Below, one piece after another: positions 1-9,254 of a stretch of DNA of 64,000 nt; position 1 is the stretch's first letter; every line of letters begins with the position of its first letter. The stretch is taken from positions 248,001 to 312,000 of the forward strand of contig CAJQMR010000013.1 in assembly GCA_905479495.1 (NCBI GenBank), in the 5' to 3' direction. Made by a program: the position numbers and the translations under genes. The DNA comes from an uncultured Anaerolineae bacterium (lineage in GTDB: Bacteria; Chloroflexota; Anaerolineae; Promineifilales; Promineifilaceae). Under the pieces are notes generated by a model. The model saw only the letters and a program-made list of their open reading frames with translations. It had not been told where the DNA came from and did not search any database.

Positions 1-608
1 ATATGGGAACCGTCTTGTGCCCTAAGAAAGGTCAATGGCTTGTTGCTTAAATTCTCAAAGTATATCTCGATATAGCGAGCATCATCTGCTTTATAGGTTG
101 AGTTCGATACAATTGTCAATGCAACATCCTCTGGAGAAACATTATACTTATTCTCAATAATGTTAAATACTGCATCATTGCTTCTAACCGAACTTTCCGC
201 TTCATCATCCAGTTCTATCCACAGGGTATATTGGCCTAATTGTAATAAGTCAACAACAGGTGATGGTATTCCTAAGGGTAACGTAGTTGTGCTTTGAGGT
301 TCTATAATAAGTATTTTCTCTTGGTCTGCAATCTTGTTTATATTTATTTGAGAGGAGATATCTGTGTCATTTGGAGTAATTAAATGGAATTGAAATGGAT
401 ACGGGATTTCGATCGGAATGTCATGGTTGTTTTCAATACTTATTAAAAAAGCAGGGCGTTCTCCAATCAAGATATTGTCTCTTAAAGACGTTATCACTAT
501 GTGGCTAGGTGTCAAGTTTGATTGCTCATTTGTTTCATTAAATTGACACCCAACTAAGAGGATACCAGAAAGGAAAAGAAGCATTAGAGAAAACAATAGT
601 CTGTTCAT
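1..608 (-). CDS. Predicted lipoprotein, C-terminus beyond window
   Basis: Open reading frame entering from the left edge on the minus strand; the start codon lies at 608-606 and the frame stays open to base 1 (about 202 codons seen). The N-terminus is a lipoprotein signal: MNRLLFSLML, a hydrophobic core, then the lipobox LVGC with the modified cysteine near residue 22. The mature part is rich in beta-strand-like alternation with Asn, Ile and Glu and contains a NILIGERPAF stretch followed by comments on 'pyp' type strands, resembling an extracellular Ig-like or intracellular-proteinase-inhibitor-like fold, but I do not recognise a family. It is AT-rich compared with its neighbours, like the lipoprotein at 55567-56178. 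Function unknown; likely anchored outside the cytoplasmic membrane. Confidence 0.7.
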   Translation of the reverse strand, partial: MNRLLFSLMLLFLSGILLVGCQFNETNEQSNLTPSHIVITSLRDNILIGERPAFLISIENNHDIPIEIPYPFQFHLITPNDTDISSQININKIADQEKILIIEPQSTTTLPLGIPSPVVDLLQLGQYTLWIELDDEAESSVRSNDAVFNIIENKYNVSPEDVALTIVSNSTYKADDARYIEIYFENLSNKPLTFLRAQDGSH

Positions 609-925
609 GGATAATCCCTGCTGCGGCGCGGTCTTCGGCCAGCGCGAAACCCAGCCCCGCTGCGGCCAGGCGTCCCGCCGCGCCGCCTACTTTGCCAGTA
701 TAAACACGGCCGTATTTTAGCATACCCTTGCTTGATACGGCCGTTTCCTATTTCAGCACGAATAACCCAAATTTACACGAAGACGAACGGCCGTTCCCCC
801 TTTCAGCCACGAATTCCGCGAATTTGCATGAAGGGTACGGCCGTTCCTCCATTAAAAATTCATGATTTACGATTCACGATTAGGACGGCCGTTTCTAGCT
901 CATAAAGGACTTGTGGCAACAGGAA
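609..925. repeat. Repeat-rich intergenic region with five ACGGCCGT copies
   Basis: No convincing gene; a 61-codon ORF here is low-complexity. Five ACGGCCGT octamers fall within about 200 bp (near 707, 737, 788, 838, 883). Two degenerate tandem units of about 50 bp, roughly 755-798 and 803-846, share the pattern TTTCAG..ACGAAT..(A/G)AATTT.CA.GAAG followed by the octamer and TTCC. A 22-bp string around 631 (ending GCCAGCGCGAAACC) recurs around 56301 in another intergenic region. Confidence 0.7.
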
Positions 926-3424
926 TTATTTAGCCGCGAGGGCTGTTACAAAGGCATCGGCCAGGGCCTGAACGTGTGGCTCGTCTACAATTTGGTTGTG
1001 GTTACCAGCCAATGAATGCACATCCACCTTTTGCGACACGCGCTGCCAGCCCATGAGAGGGTCTGTGGTATCCCGGTAAATGTCACGGTAGCCTTCGGTG
1101 GACTTGAAGAGGGTTACTGTGCCAGGATACCGGGTGGGCACATAGCAATAATAGGCGCGATTGTTGATCATAGTGATTTTTTGTACGCGTTTATCTTCTT
1201 GCTCTTGAGCCACAGAGGCCATCCTTGCCTTCTGGGGGGTCTCTTTGCGGGTTAATCGATTCACCCGATTGGCCAGCATTTGCCGCAAGCCAACCCAGAC
1301 ACGATGCCGATTTTTGATGAATAGCTGCTGTTCCCGCTCAGGGGGTAAGCTTAGAATACGGGCAGTGAGTTTGGTGGCCAGGCGCACCCACTTCAGGATG
1401 GGATGCTGGGCAGGCGTGTCGATAATGCCGACAAAGGTCACTTGGTGACCACGTGCCGTGAGCTGCTGAGCCATCTCAAAGGCAACTGCACCGCCCATAG
1501 AGTACCCACCCAGTTGGAATGGGCCTTCTGGCTGATGGGTCAACATCGCTTCAACGTAATGGGCGGCCATTTCTTCTACAGAGGTAAACGGCCGTGTTTT
1601 GCCATCTAACCCCTTAGCCTGAAAAGCATACACAGGCTGGCTGTCCGGCAGGCGGCGCGCCAACTTGGTGAAGACCAACACATGTCCCCCACCCCCATGC
1701 ACCAGGTAAAGCGGCTGCACATCGGCAGCACCCTCCTGAATTTGGACCAGCGTGGGCCATGCTTCGGTGCCAGACTGATCGCGTAAAATGTCTGCCAGCT
1801 CCGCAATGCTGCCCGCCTGAACCAGGGTGGCCAGGGGCAAGTAGTGGCCTGTCAGCTTTTCGATGTCGGCAAAGAGGTTCATCGCTTGCCAGGAAGTGCC
1901 ACCTAAATCAAAATAGTTGTCGTGAATGCCAATGCGGGGTACGCCCAGCACCTGTTCCCACATATTTTTGAGATCGAGTTCCAGGCGATCTCGCGGGGGT
2001 ACGTAGGCCTGCTGTCGCTGGGCTGGCGATGCGTTTTCTAGGGGGGAAACGGCCGTTTGCAAGGCAGACCAGGGCAGCTCAATTTCAGCCAGCGGCTGGG
2101 CCACGTCGGTGAGGAAGGCATTTAGCAAGGCATCAAAAATTTGAACGGCCGTTTCTCGCTGTTCCTCACTAAAAATATCGCTGTGGAAATCAAACTTAAA
2201 GATAAGCTTGCCACTATCATCAAATTCATGGATATGCAGAGCAAAGCTTTCGCTCCCATGACCAGGGTCCAGATGTTCGTGCTTAATCGATTGGCCATTA
2301 AAGGTGAGAGACGGCCGTGTATGGTAATTGAACATCATATCGTGCGCTTTGTTTTTCAAGGAAATGCTGGAGCCATGCTGAGAAAAGCGCATCACGCCAC
2401 GGGTTTGCAGCTTCAGCTTTTGAATGAGTGAGGCAAACGTTTCATCTGGTTCAATATCCACCACAATCGGGCATAGCTCCATGAGCAGGCCAATAGTCTG
2501 CCGAAATGCCTGCGTTGGCCGATTGTGCATGGGCGTTAGAAAAGTCAGCCGCTCGTTACCAGCAAGGTGGTAAACCAGGGCAAAGTAAAGCGCCGCCAAC
2601 AAATTGAACATGGTTAATTCCATGGTCAAATCCCGATATTCAGGCTGCTCCGCCATTGCCAGCAGTTTGGCAGTGCGCTCTTTATCCAGCACGATTTCGA
2701 TCCGGTTAAGTTGGGTGCCTTTTTTGCTGCCCGATTGACCAAAAAAGCGCAATGGCTCTACATCTTTATCTAGCTTTTGTTGCCAATGCCGCTCTGCACG
2801 CTGAAATTGGGGTGAATCCCGATACGCACGCTCAAATTTTTGATAATCTGCATATGGGGCAATGGGCAGCATGTCAATGTCCCCGTCCGGGCAAAGCAGG
2901 CGTTCATACGTGCGGGCAATGACCTTATACACATAAAATGAAGAAGTGGCATCGGCAATGATATGATGTTGATTTTGCAGCCATAGGTATGCCTCTGGCC
3001 CTACTTTTGCCAGGGCAAACTGCACCAGCGAGGTGAACGGATCAAAGGGCGTATTCGCAATTTCGACCAGCCAGTCTCGCGCCATTTCTTTAGGATTTTC
3101 TTCCGCAGAAAAATCTTTAACCTTTATGGGGGCAATTGCCTGGGGCCGCACCACCTGCTGGGGTACACCATCCACAACCTGTATAACGGTACGCAACACG
3201 TTACTTTGATCCATTGCCGACTGCAAAGCAGCGCAAAATAATTCAACATCCAGCGCCTGGGGAATATCAAAAACCAGCGGCGCGGCATAAAGCGGCACAT
3301 CTGGCCGCATCTGGTAACCGGTCCAGTACAACATCTGCATGCGGGTGAGGTTGGAACGCGCATACAGATCACCCATCGGGTCAGTTTCTGAGTCGGCCAT
3401 CGGTTTTGTTAAATTTGCTTGCAT
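926..3424 (-). CDS. Stand-alone NRPS protein, C-PCP-TE (serine TE)
   Basis: An 832-residue NRPS-type protein without an adenylation domain. The condensation domain (about 20-480) carries HHIIADA at 153-159, so the catalytic His is present but the usual Gly after Asp is Ala. The carrier domain has LGGTS with the phosphopantetheine Ser at 511. The thioesterase domain (about 570-832) has GYSMG with nucleophile Ser642, an Asp in GIIDT and His809 in GNHNQ. It is the last gene of the cluster and a close paralogue of the gene at 3449-5983, from which it is separated by 24 bp; architecture and motif positions match almost residue for residue. Because there is no A domain, its carrier must be loaded in trans, perhaps with the halopyrrolyl group or a peptide. 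Domain calls are firm; substrate and the order of action are unknown. Confidence 0.9.
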   Translation of the reverse strand: MQANLTKPMADSETDPMGDLYARSNLTRMQMLYWTGYQMRPDVPLYAAPLVFDIPQALDVELFCAALQSAMDQSNVLRTVIQVVDGVPQQVVRPQAIAPIKVKDFSAEENPKEMARDWLVEIANTPFDPFTSLVQFALAKVGPEAYLWLQNQHHIIADATSSFYVYKVIARTYERLLCPDGDIDMLPIAPYADYQKFERAYRDSPQFQRAERHWQQKLDKDVEPLRFFGQSGSKKGTQLNRIEIVLDKERTAKLLAMAEQPEYRDLTMELTMFNLLAALYFALVYHLAGNERLTFLTPMHNRPTQAFRQTIGLLMELCPIVVDIEPDETFASLIQKLKLQTRGVMRFSQHGSSISLKNKAHDMMFNYHTRPSLTFNGQSIKHEHLDPGHGSESFALHIHEFDDSGKLIFKFDFHSDIFSEEQRETAVQIFDALLNAFLTDVAQPLAEIELPWSALQTAVSPLENASPAQRQQAYVPPRDRLELDLKNMWEQVLGVPRIGIHDNYFDLGGTSWQAMNLFADIEKLTGHYLPLATLVQAGSIAELADILRDQSGTEAWPTLVQIQEGAADVQPLYLVHGGGGHVLVFTKLARRLPDSQPVYAFQAKGLDGKTRPFTSVEEMAAHYVEAMLTHQPEGPFQLGGYSMGGAVAFEMAQQLTARGHQVTFVGIIDTPAQHPILKWVRLATKLTARILSLPPEREQQLFIKNRHRVWVGLRQMLANRVNRLTRKETPQKARMASVAQEQEDKRVQKITMINNRAYYCYVPTRYPGTVTLFKSTEGYRDIYRDTTDPLMGWQRVSQKVDVHSLAGNHNQIVDEPHVQALADAFVTALAAK

Positions 3425-3448
3425 TCCGTCGTCGCCTTTTTCTAAAAA

Positions 3449-5983
3449 TTACGATATTGCCGCAGTTATCTGGCGTGCTTCACGCGCCTGATCCAAACTG
3501 CTTTGCAAATAGCGGGCCAATCCAACAACGTGTGGCTTGTGCAGCATGCTGCTGTGAGAACCAGCAACGGTACGCAGGGTGATGGGGCGAGCCACGTAAT
3601 CCACCCATTCATTGACGCTGTTGCCTGGATTAAGTAAGGGGCGGCTTTGCGCTTCAAACACGATAACTTCACCATCGTAGCCAGCGTGGGTATAGTTCAG
3701 CAGCGCTTCCAAATGAGACTCGATCACCTGTTGGCGATGTTCAGGCAAATCATCCGCCTGGTCAATGACATCTGTGGCGCTCAAATTGTCATCTGATTTT
3801 GATCTGATTTTTTGCCAAAGGGAGTGCAGGGCCACTCGGCCTTTGCGCCGTACGCGGGAAGAAATTTCGTCACCACCCAGGCGCATGAACTCACGCAGCC
3901 AGTACGGACTGTTTTGCACAAAATCAATGATGAAACGGCCGTTTAACGGGGCGCGTTCATTAAATTTAGCTGGCGGCGGATCAATGACTGCCAAAATGGG
4001 GACTTCTTCACCGGCGGCCCGCAGCTGACAGGCCACTTCATAGGCAATATCGCCACCCATGCAGTAACCCCCTAAATAATAGGGACCTTCTGGCTGTACC
4101 TGCCGAATTTGTTGCAGGTAGTAGGCAGCCATTTCTTCCATGCGGTTAAATGGCTCTGCTTCACCATCTAAACCACGCGCCTGCACACCGTAGAAAGGCT
4201 GCTCATCATCCATGAAAGCGGCCAAATCTTTGAGCCACAAAATATCACCAGTAACACCATGAATGCAGAAAAAGGGTGGTTTGCTGCCCTGGGTGCGAAT
4301 AGGCACCAAGGAAGTCCAGGTTTGGGCATCCTCACCTTGCCGAACAACGTCGGCCAGGGCGGCGATGGTTGGCGCTTGAAAGAGGGTAACCAACGGCAAA
4401 TTGTGCCCAGTAACGGCTTGCAGTTCGCTAAAGAGGCGCACGGCCATCCAGGAGTTCCCGCCCAGGTCAAAGAAGTCATCATGAATGCCAATATCTTTCG
4501 TGCCCAAAACGGTTTCCCAGGTGGTCACCAGTTGTTGTTCTAGCTGGTCACGCGGGGCAACGTAGGCTGGTTTTTCAGCCAGGGTGTCATGAGGCTGGGT
4601 GATGCCATTGGCAGTTGATGTGGCGGAAACGGCCGTTGGTAAATCCAACGCATCAAGCGGGTCAGCCACATCTGCCAGATAAGCGGTCAAAATTTGCTTA
4701 AAGGCAGCCAACGTCAGCTCGCGTTCTTCCTGATCAAACACATCTTCATGAAAATCAAAGAAAAAGGAAAAGGATCCATCAACTTCAAATTCATGAATAT
4801 GCAGGGCAAAGCTGTCGCTGCCAGCATTGGGATGAACAAGCTTATGCTCAACGGGTTGGTCTTCAAACTTTAGATCTGGCCGGTGGTGGAAGTTGAACAT
4901 TAAATCAGTCAGGTTGCTTTCCATGGCAACGGCCGTGCCATATTGATAATGAACCAGCGTTTTCTGGAGGGATTTGCTTACTTTTTTAGTCAGGGTGGCG
5001 AAGGTTTCCCCCTCTTCAATCTCTACCAGTAAAGGGCAAATTTCCATCAGCAAGCCAATCGTCCGCTTCATTGCCTGTGTAGGACGATTGTGAAATGGCA
5101 TCATGGTGGCCAGGCGACGATTTCCCGTCATGTAATAGAGCTGCGTAAAATAGATGGTCAGCAACACGTTCAACATGCCCAGGTCATGCGTCATATTAAA
5201 AACACCGGGCCGCTGCATGGCATCTTTTAGTTGTTGAGAACGTTCCGGATCGAGTCTATAGGCAATACGCTGCATGTTGTGGCTTTTTTTGCTGCGGGAA
5301 CGGCCGTAAAACTTAAGTGGATCGATCCCGTCAGCCAATCGTTTACGCCAAAAAACGGCCGATTTCTCATACCGGGGAGAAGCACGATACCCTTTCTCAA
5401 ACGCCACATACGCTTCAAAAGCAGGAATATCCGCCTTTGGCGTCATCGTCCCGCTTTCTTTTGCCTCCTGGTATAAAGCAATAACACGCCGATAAACAAT
5501 AAAAACAGAGGTCGCATCTACAACCATGTGATGCTGATTGATATACCAAAAGTAAGCATCCTCAGCCAGCTTGATCAGCACAATATCATAAACACATTTA
5601 CTAATATCCAATGCCAGCTCGCGGCGTTCCATCAACCAATGCTGTAAAGCAGCTTCAGGATCAGTGTCGTTGGAAAAATCCAAAATCTCTAAAGGTTGCG
5701 GTATTTCCGGCAAGATAATGCGCTGAGGCACACCGGCTTCCTGTCGTACCACTGTCCGCAAAGAATCGCTGCCCTGCACAACGGCTGCAAATGCTTTGGC
5801 AAACAGGGCCACGTCAATTGGCGCGTTCAGCCGAAAGGTAACAATCACGTTGAACAAAGGTGAACTCGGCCGCAAACTTTGACCTACCCAGTAGATCATT
5901 TGCAGCTTTGTTAAATTAGAATTGGTATATATATCTTTCTGACTTAACTTGGACATGGTGTCTAATGAAGCTGTTGCTTGCAT
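3449..5983 (-). CDS. Stand-alone NRPS protein, C-PCP-TE (cysteine TE)
   Basis: An 844-residue paralogue of the downstream gene. The condensation domain has HHMVVDA at 151-157; the carrier has LGGNS with Ser511; the thioesterase domain has GYCMG, so the nucleophile is Cys641 rather than Ser, with an Asp in AVIDP and His810 in GSHSS. Cysteine-type TE domains are known in some NRPS systems and can favour strained or amide products over plain hydrolysis; whether that applies here is inference. No A domain, so loading must be in trans. The two tandem C-PCP-TE proteins differing in TE nucleophile suggest duplication followed by division of labour, for example two acceptors or two release steps. Promoter not identified; probably cotranscribed with the acyltransferase gene upstream across a 167-bp gap that holds a hairpin. 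Confidence 0.9.
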   Translation of the reverse strand: MQATASLDTMSKLSQKDIYTNSNLTKLQMIYWVGQSLRPSSPLFNVIVTFRLNAPIDVALFAKAFAAVVQGSDSLRTVVRQEAGVPQRIILPEIPQPLEILDFSNDTDPEAALQHWLMERRELALDISKCVYDIVLIKLAEDAYFWYINQHHMVVDATSVFIVYRRVIALYQEAKESGTMTPKADIPAFEAYVAFEKGYRASPRYEKSAVFWRKRLADGIDPLKFYGRSRSKKSHNMQRIAYRLDPERSQQLKDAMQRPGVFNMTHDLGMLNVLLTIYFTQLYYMTGNRRLATMMPFHNRPTQAMKRTIGLLMEICPLLVEIEEGETFATLTKKVSKSLQKTLVHYQYGTAVAMESNLTDLMFNFHHRPDLKFEDQPVEHKLVHPNAGSDSFALHIHEFEVDGSFSFFFDFHEDVFDQEERELTLAAFKQILTAYLADVADPLDALDLPTAVSATSTANGITQPHDTLAEKPAYVAPRDQLEQQLVTTWETVLGTKDIGIHDDFFDLGGNSWMAVRLFSELQAVTGHNLPLVTLFQAPTIAALADVVRQGEDAQTWTSLVPIRTQGSKPPFFCIHGVTGDILWLKDLAAFMDDEQPFYGVQARGLDGEAEPFNRMEEMAAYYLQQIRQVQPEGPYYLGGYCMGGDIAYEVACQLRAAGEEVPILAVIDPPPAKFNERAPLNGRFIIDFVQNSPYWLREFMRLGGDEISSRVRRKGRVALHSLWQKIRSKSDDNLSATDVIDQADDLPEHRQQVIESHLEALLNYTHAGYDGEVIVFEAQSRPLLNPGNSVNEWVDYVARPITLRTVAGSHSSMLHKPHVVGLARYLQSSLDQAREARQITAAIS

Positions 5984-6059
5984 AGCAATTCCTTACCAAC
6001 ACATTGAATTTCAGCCAGGATCAATACCTGATGTAACAGAACAAGGTTGGTTTACCAAC

Positions 6060-6088
6060 AGCCTCCTGTCTAACAGCTACAGGAGGCT
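6060..6088 (-). terminator. Hairpin between acyltransferase and C-PCP-TE genes
   Basis: Perfect 10-bp inverted repeat (AGCCTCCTGT / ACAGGAGGCT, arms 6060-6069 and 6079-6088, 9-nt loop) just after the acyltransferase gene. No clear U-run follows, so it may be a partial terminator or mRNA-processing element inside the operon. Confidence 0.5.
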
Positions 6089-6150
6089 TAACTATTTAAA
6101 ACAAGTTTATTGAGGTTAGCATGACGAACGGCCGTATCTTTGAGACCTTC

Positions 6151-7302
6151 TTAACCAAATGAGTATTTATACAGCTTTTTCATCGGTGAATGACTCACCA
6201 GACGCATCAACGCAAGGGGGACGCCCAAGGCAAAAAAGATCATAATGGGCTGATACAATATCTGATAGCCTAGAATCCAGGGAGTAAAGCGGAACATCAA
6301 CGTTCCCACCAGCTCTAATACCTGTTCATGCACCAGATAAATACCAAACGCTTTGGCCCCAATATCCATAATCTGCGGCGTTAAAGGCAGCTTCAACTTA
6401 TCAAGCGACAAGAAGGCCAACATAAACAAACCGGCATAAATATTGGTTGTGTAGGTTGAGTAAAAATCAATCCACGGCTGTCCAGATAAAGCAAGCAGAA
6501 CTTCAAACTCAACCAGTGAGAGCAAGTAGAAAACGACCGTACCAACAACCAGCTTTGTTTTATGCCGCAACAGGAATGGTTTAAAATCACCAATGTGGAA
6601 GCCAAAGACAATTCCCAAAGCAAACCAAAAAAGACGACGAGGGAAAAACCAAAGCGGCGTCAATGAAATCAAATTAGAGACAATTGGTTGACCAACATCA
6701 AATAACTGGAAATACCGTAAAGTTTCTACAAACAGCATTAATATGGCTGAACCCACTAACAACCACTTCCAATGATTCTTGGCCAACGGTACCAAAATTG
6801 GCGAGAGTAAATACATTTGAATGAGCAACGGAATATAGTAATAGGAGCCAGTAGCCCCGCCAAATAACAAACGACGGCCGTACTCCCAAACACTAGGGTA
6901 TATCCGGTGATAAAACAAAGCCTGACCGATAAAAATAATGATCGACCAAACCAGATAAGGGATCAATAATCCCACAACCCGCGCCTTCAAAATGGGCCAT
7001 TTTATCCTGGCATCTTTGCGCCCTGCAGCAAACGCAATGAAGTAGCCAGAAACCATCAAAAAGACAGGGACGCCATAAGCAATAAAGCGGCGAACAAGCG
7101 TTAACCCCCAGTAGGTAGGAGAATGAACCTGGTCATAATTAGGACAATTAACCGGAGGGGTCAGGTCTTCACAAGAAGCAGCCACCTCTGGACGATAGTG
7201 CCAGGCCAAATCAAAAGTAGCCTGGTACCCAAAGGTGGCTGAGTGGTTCAGGATTAAACCCAAAATACCCAGTCCCATGAGTAGTAAAAATCTTCTGGTC
7301 AT
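6151..7302 (-). CDS. Membrane acyltransferase, acyltransferase-3 family
   Basis: A 383-residue multi-pass membrane protein (about ten hydrophobic segments) of the acyltransferase-3/OafA-type family. The first segment ends in the family's conserved His (LILNHS, about residue 20), and the second conserved block reads FLMVSGYFIAF. Members transfer acetyl or other acyl groups to hydroxyls of sugars, lipids or secondary metabolites at the membrane. It lies between the carrier-protein gene and the C-PCP-TE pair, so a tailoring role on the peptide (O-acylation) is the natural inference. In some halopyrrole antibiotics an unrelated acyltransferase attaches the pyrrole ester; this one is integral to the membrane and need not do that. 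Family assignment good, substrate unknown. Confidence 0.8.
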   Translation of the reverse strand: MTRRFLLLMGLGILGLILNHSATFGYQATFDLAWHYRPEVAASCEDLTPPVNCPNYDQVHSPTYWGLTLVRRFIAYGVPVFLMVSGYFIAFAAGRKDARIKWPILKARVVGLLIPYLVWSIIIFIGQALFYHRIYPSVWEYGRRLLFGGATGSYYYIPLLIQMYLLSPILVPLAKNHWKWLLVGSAILMLFVETLRYFQLFDVGQPIVSNLISLTPLWFFPRRLFWFALGIVFGFHIGDFKPFLLRHKTKLVVGTVVFYLLSLVEFEVLLALSGQPWIDFYSTYTTNIYAGLFMLAFLSLDKLKLPLTPQIMDIGAKAFGIYLVHEQVLELVGTLMFRFTPWILGYQILYQPIMIFFALGVPLALMRLVSHSPMKKLYKYSFG

Positions 7303-7342
7303 TTAGGGATGTATCCTTCTTATATGATGAAAATTTTGCTGT

Positions 7343-7582
7343 TTAGCTTTGAGAAGCAACGTAGTCAGACATCGATTTTACGCTCTGGAAGTTGTCAATC
7401 GTAACATCTTCATCGGGTACTTCAATGCCAAACTTTTCCTCAACAAAGGAAACAAGACGGAGGATACCTAGTGAATCGATAATACCGGCAGCTAACAAGT
7501 TTTCGCTTTCATCCAACTCGCCGTTGGAACCATTCATTAACTCTTCGCGGATGTACTCTTTCAAAACTACTGATGCATTCAT
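7343..7582 (-). CDS. Free-standing carrier protein (PltL-like PCP)
   Basis: A 79-residue acyl/peptidyl carrier protein. The phosphopantetheine attachment motif is GIIDSLGI with Ser in DSL; the domain is flanked by typical helix signatures (VSFVEEKFGIEVPDEDV). I chose ATG at 7582 because GGGAG sits 8 nt upstream, although the frame is open for 17 more codons. In pyoluteorin-type pathways such a free carrier holds L-proline while it is oxidised to pyrrole-2-carboxyl and halogenated. Its place next to the halogenase, prolyl-AMP ligase and dehydrogenase genes fits that role. Confidence 0.9.
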   Translation of the reverse strand: MNASVVLKEYIREELMNGSNGELDESENLLAAGIIDSLGILRLVSFVEEKFGIEVPDEDVTIDNFQSVKSMSDYVASQS

Positions 7583-7896
7583 TTTTATTAATCTCCCATT
7601 GAAAATATTAGGTACCAGGGGTGCTTTTGTCACGCTTACCTCTGGTGTTGTGCTTATAATCTACCAATCAATTCTTGAGAAAAGACTTACAATGTGTAAA
7701 GAAATTTCTAAACTACACTGATGAAACATCCAGGGGATCCAATATCCTGGATATAAAATTGACCAACCCATTCCGCTTCCTAATAATCAACACAGAGAAC
7801 ACAGGAGTCGCATTTTGAATGTTCAAATCTTAACTCTCTGTGTTCTCTGTTTTAGGATAGATTCTGCTCAAAGCTAACGGGCCAAACAGTTAAGCA
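7583..7896. repeat. Intergenic stretch with ACACAGAG-family inverted repeat
   Basis: No gene seen. It holds a 13-bp perfect inverted repeat (ACAGAGAACACAG at 7792-7804 and its complement at 7838-7850, 33-nt loop). The same 'cacagagaa' style of sequence recurs at about 13497-13565, inside the NRPS gene near 26795-26855, and in the signal-peptide codons of the gene at 43921-47970, so it looks like a dispersed repeat family. It separates the halogenase from the carrier gene and could dampen read-through. Confidence 0.6.
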
Positions 7897-9171
7897 TTAC
7901 TCAACAGGCACATGCTCAAACAGCTCTGGTTGCTCCGCTGCTAGCCGCGCCATTTTTGCATTAACCTTGCGTACCGCCTGTAAACCAGGTGAAGGTTCTG
8001 TTTGATAAATACGACCGGCAAAAATGTCAATGAAATCTTCGTTGTAGCGTGTGTGAGCAAAGAAGGCAAACGAAATTGGGCTAGACCAGAAGCAATCTAA
8101 TACTTCCTGGATTGTATCCATGCCCAGCTCGCAATAAGCTTCATGTTCGGCAAAGGGGTTTTCCTGATCGCGGCCTACACCGTCGTGTAAATAGCCAGCA
8201 ATGGCATCAGCCGCCAGGGAAGCTTCTTTTAGAGCAAAATGCAGGCCAAAAGAGAAAATTGGATCAATAAAACGATGTGCATCGCCTATGCAGATAAACC
8301 CTTTACCCGTAAAGTCGCGCACCTGGTAGGAGTAGTTTGAGGTTGCGCGCACTTCTTCAACCAATTTCACATCAGGAACTCTATCGGAAAGCGCCGGATT
8401 AATTTTGTGCATTTCACGCAAATAAAAGTCACGCATATCTTCATCGGAGTTACGATAATAATCAGACGGCGTCACGACACCAATACTAACGGTGTCTTCA
8501 TCAATCGGAATAAACCAGGCCCAATGATTCTTTTGTTCATAAAAAATCAGCGTGTTATCTTGTTCATCACGCTTGGCACCTTTTACATGGGAATATATTG
8601 CAACTTGGCGATCATATTTGCCCCGTTCTCTTTTGCCAGCAACACCCGCTGTAGCCAAAAAGGTGGTCATACCCGAGGCATCTATTACTACATCGGATTC
8701 AATGGTTTCAGTATCGCCATTGTCCAACTTAACCTCAACACCATAAACTGTGCCATCTTCTTTTTGCAGCGCCTTGGTGACTTTGCCACGTACCAATTCG
8801 GCACCAACCTCGAGTGCCTTGTCCAAAACGATACGATCAAAATCGCTGCGCTTAACTTGCCAAGTAGGATTTTTGACCAACTGATTATTTTCATCCCGCT
8901 TCATGACAGGGAGCCAAAAGGTGCCTTTCCCCCCCTGACCGTACACGGTAACCCCATGCTTCGTAGTTTTAGGGATTCCAGCCATCTCGGCCTCAAGCCC
9001 TAAATCACGTACAGCCTGACCACACTCACCAGTCATTGACTCACCAATATGGAACCGTGGGAATGTTTCTTTTTCAATAATAATCGATTTAATCCCACGC
9101 TTAGCCAAATGTATGGCACTTGCTGCCCCACCAGGACCACCACCAATAATTGCTACTTCCGTCTTTTTCAT
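7897..9171 (-). CDS. Flavin-dependent halogenase (PltA-like)
   Basis: A 424-residue FAD-dependent halogenase. The dinucleotide-binding motif GGGPGGA lies at 10-16, the halogenase hallmark WAWFIP at 217-222, and Lys71 in TKHGVTVYG matches the position of the conserved lysine thought to relay hypohalous acid. A second FAD block (GDAHRFIDPIFSFG) follows near residue 310. Start chosen at 9171, where GAGG is 8 nt upstream; the frame is open 11 codons further. The enzyme should use FADH2, O2 and halide to chlorinate or brominate a carrier-bound substrate; neighbours point to pyrrolyl-S-PCP. No flavin reductase gene is present in the cluster, so reduced flavin must come from elsewhere. ACGGCCGT is absent from this gene, unlike most of the window. 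Confidence 0.9.
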   Translation of the reverse strand: MKKTEVAIIGGGPGGAASAIHLAKRGIKSIIIEKETFPRFHIGESMTGECGQAVRDLGLEAEMAGIPKTTKHGVTVYGQGGKGTFWLPVMKRDENNQLVKNPTWQVKRSDFDRIVLDKALEVGAELVRGKVTKALQKEDGTVYGVEVKLDNGDTETIESDVVIDASGMTTFLATAGVAGKRERGKYDRQVAIYSHVKGAKRDEQDNTLIFYEQKNHWAWFIPIDEDTVSIGVVTPSDYYRNSDEDMRDFYLREMHKINPALSDRVPDVKLVEEVRATSNYSYQVRDFTGKGFICIGDAHRFIDPIFSFGLHFALKEASLAADAIAGYLHDGVGRDQENPFAEHEAYCELGMDTIQEVLDCFWSSPISFAFFAHTRYNEDFIDIFAGRIYQTEPSPGLQAVRKVNAKMARLAAEQPELFEHVPVE

Positions 9172-9254
9172 AAATCTATCCTCATTGTGGCAAAAGAAAG
9201 CCATTTCTCCCTTTCTCCTGCCGAAAATAATTAATTGCCGTACTGACTTATTAA

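Noticed and set aside
538..723. 61-codon ORF in the left intergenic region
   Set aside because: Overlaps the lipoprotein start, made of repeat sequence and rich in Ala/Gly.
8407..9003. Long plus-strand ORF opposite the halogenase (198 codons)
   Set aside because: Antisense shadow of a well-supported gene; no domain, no ribosome site.
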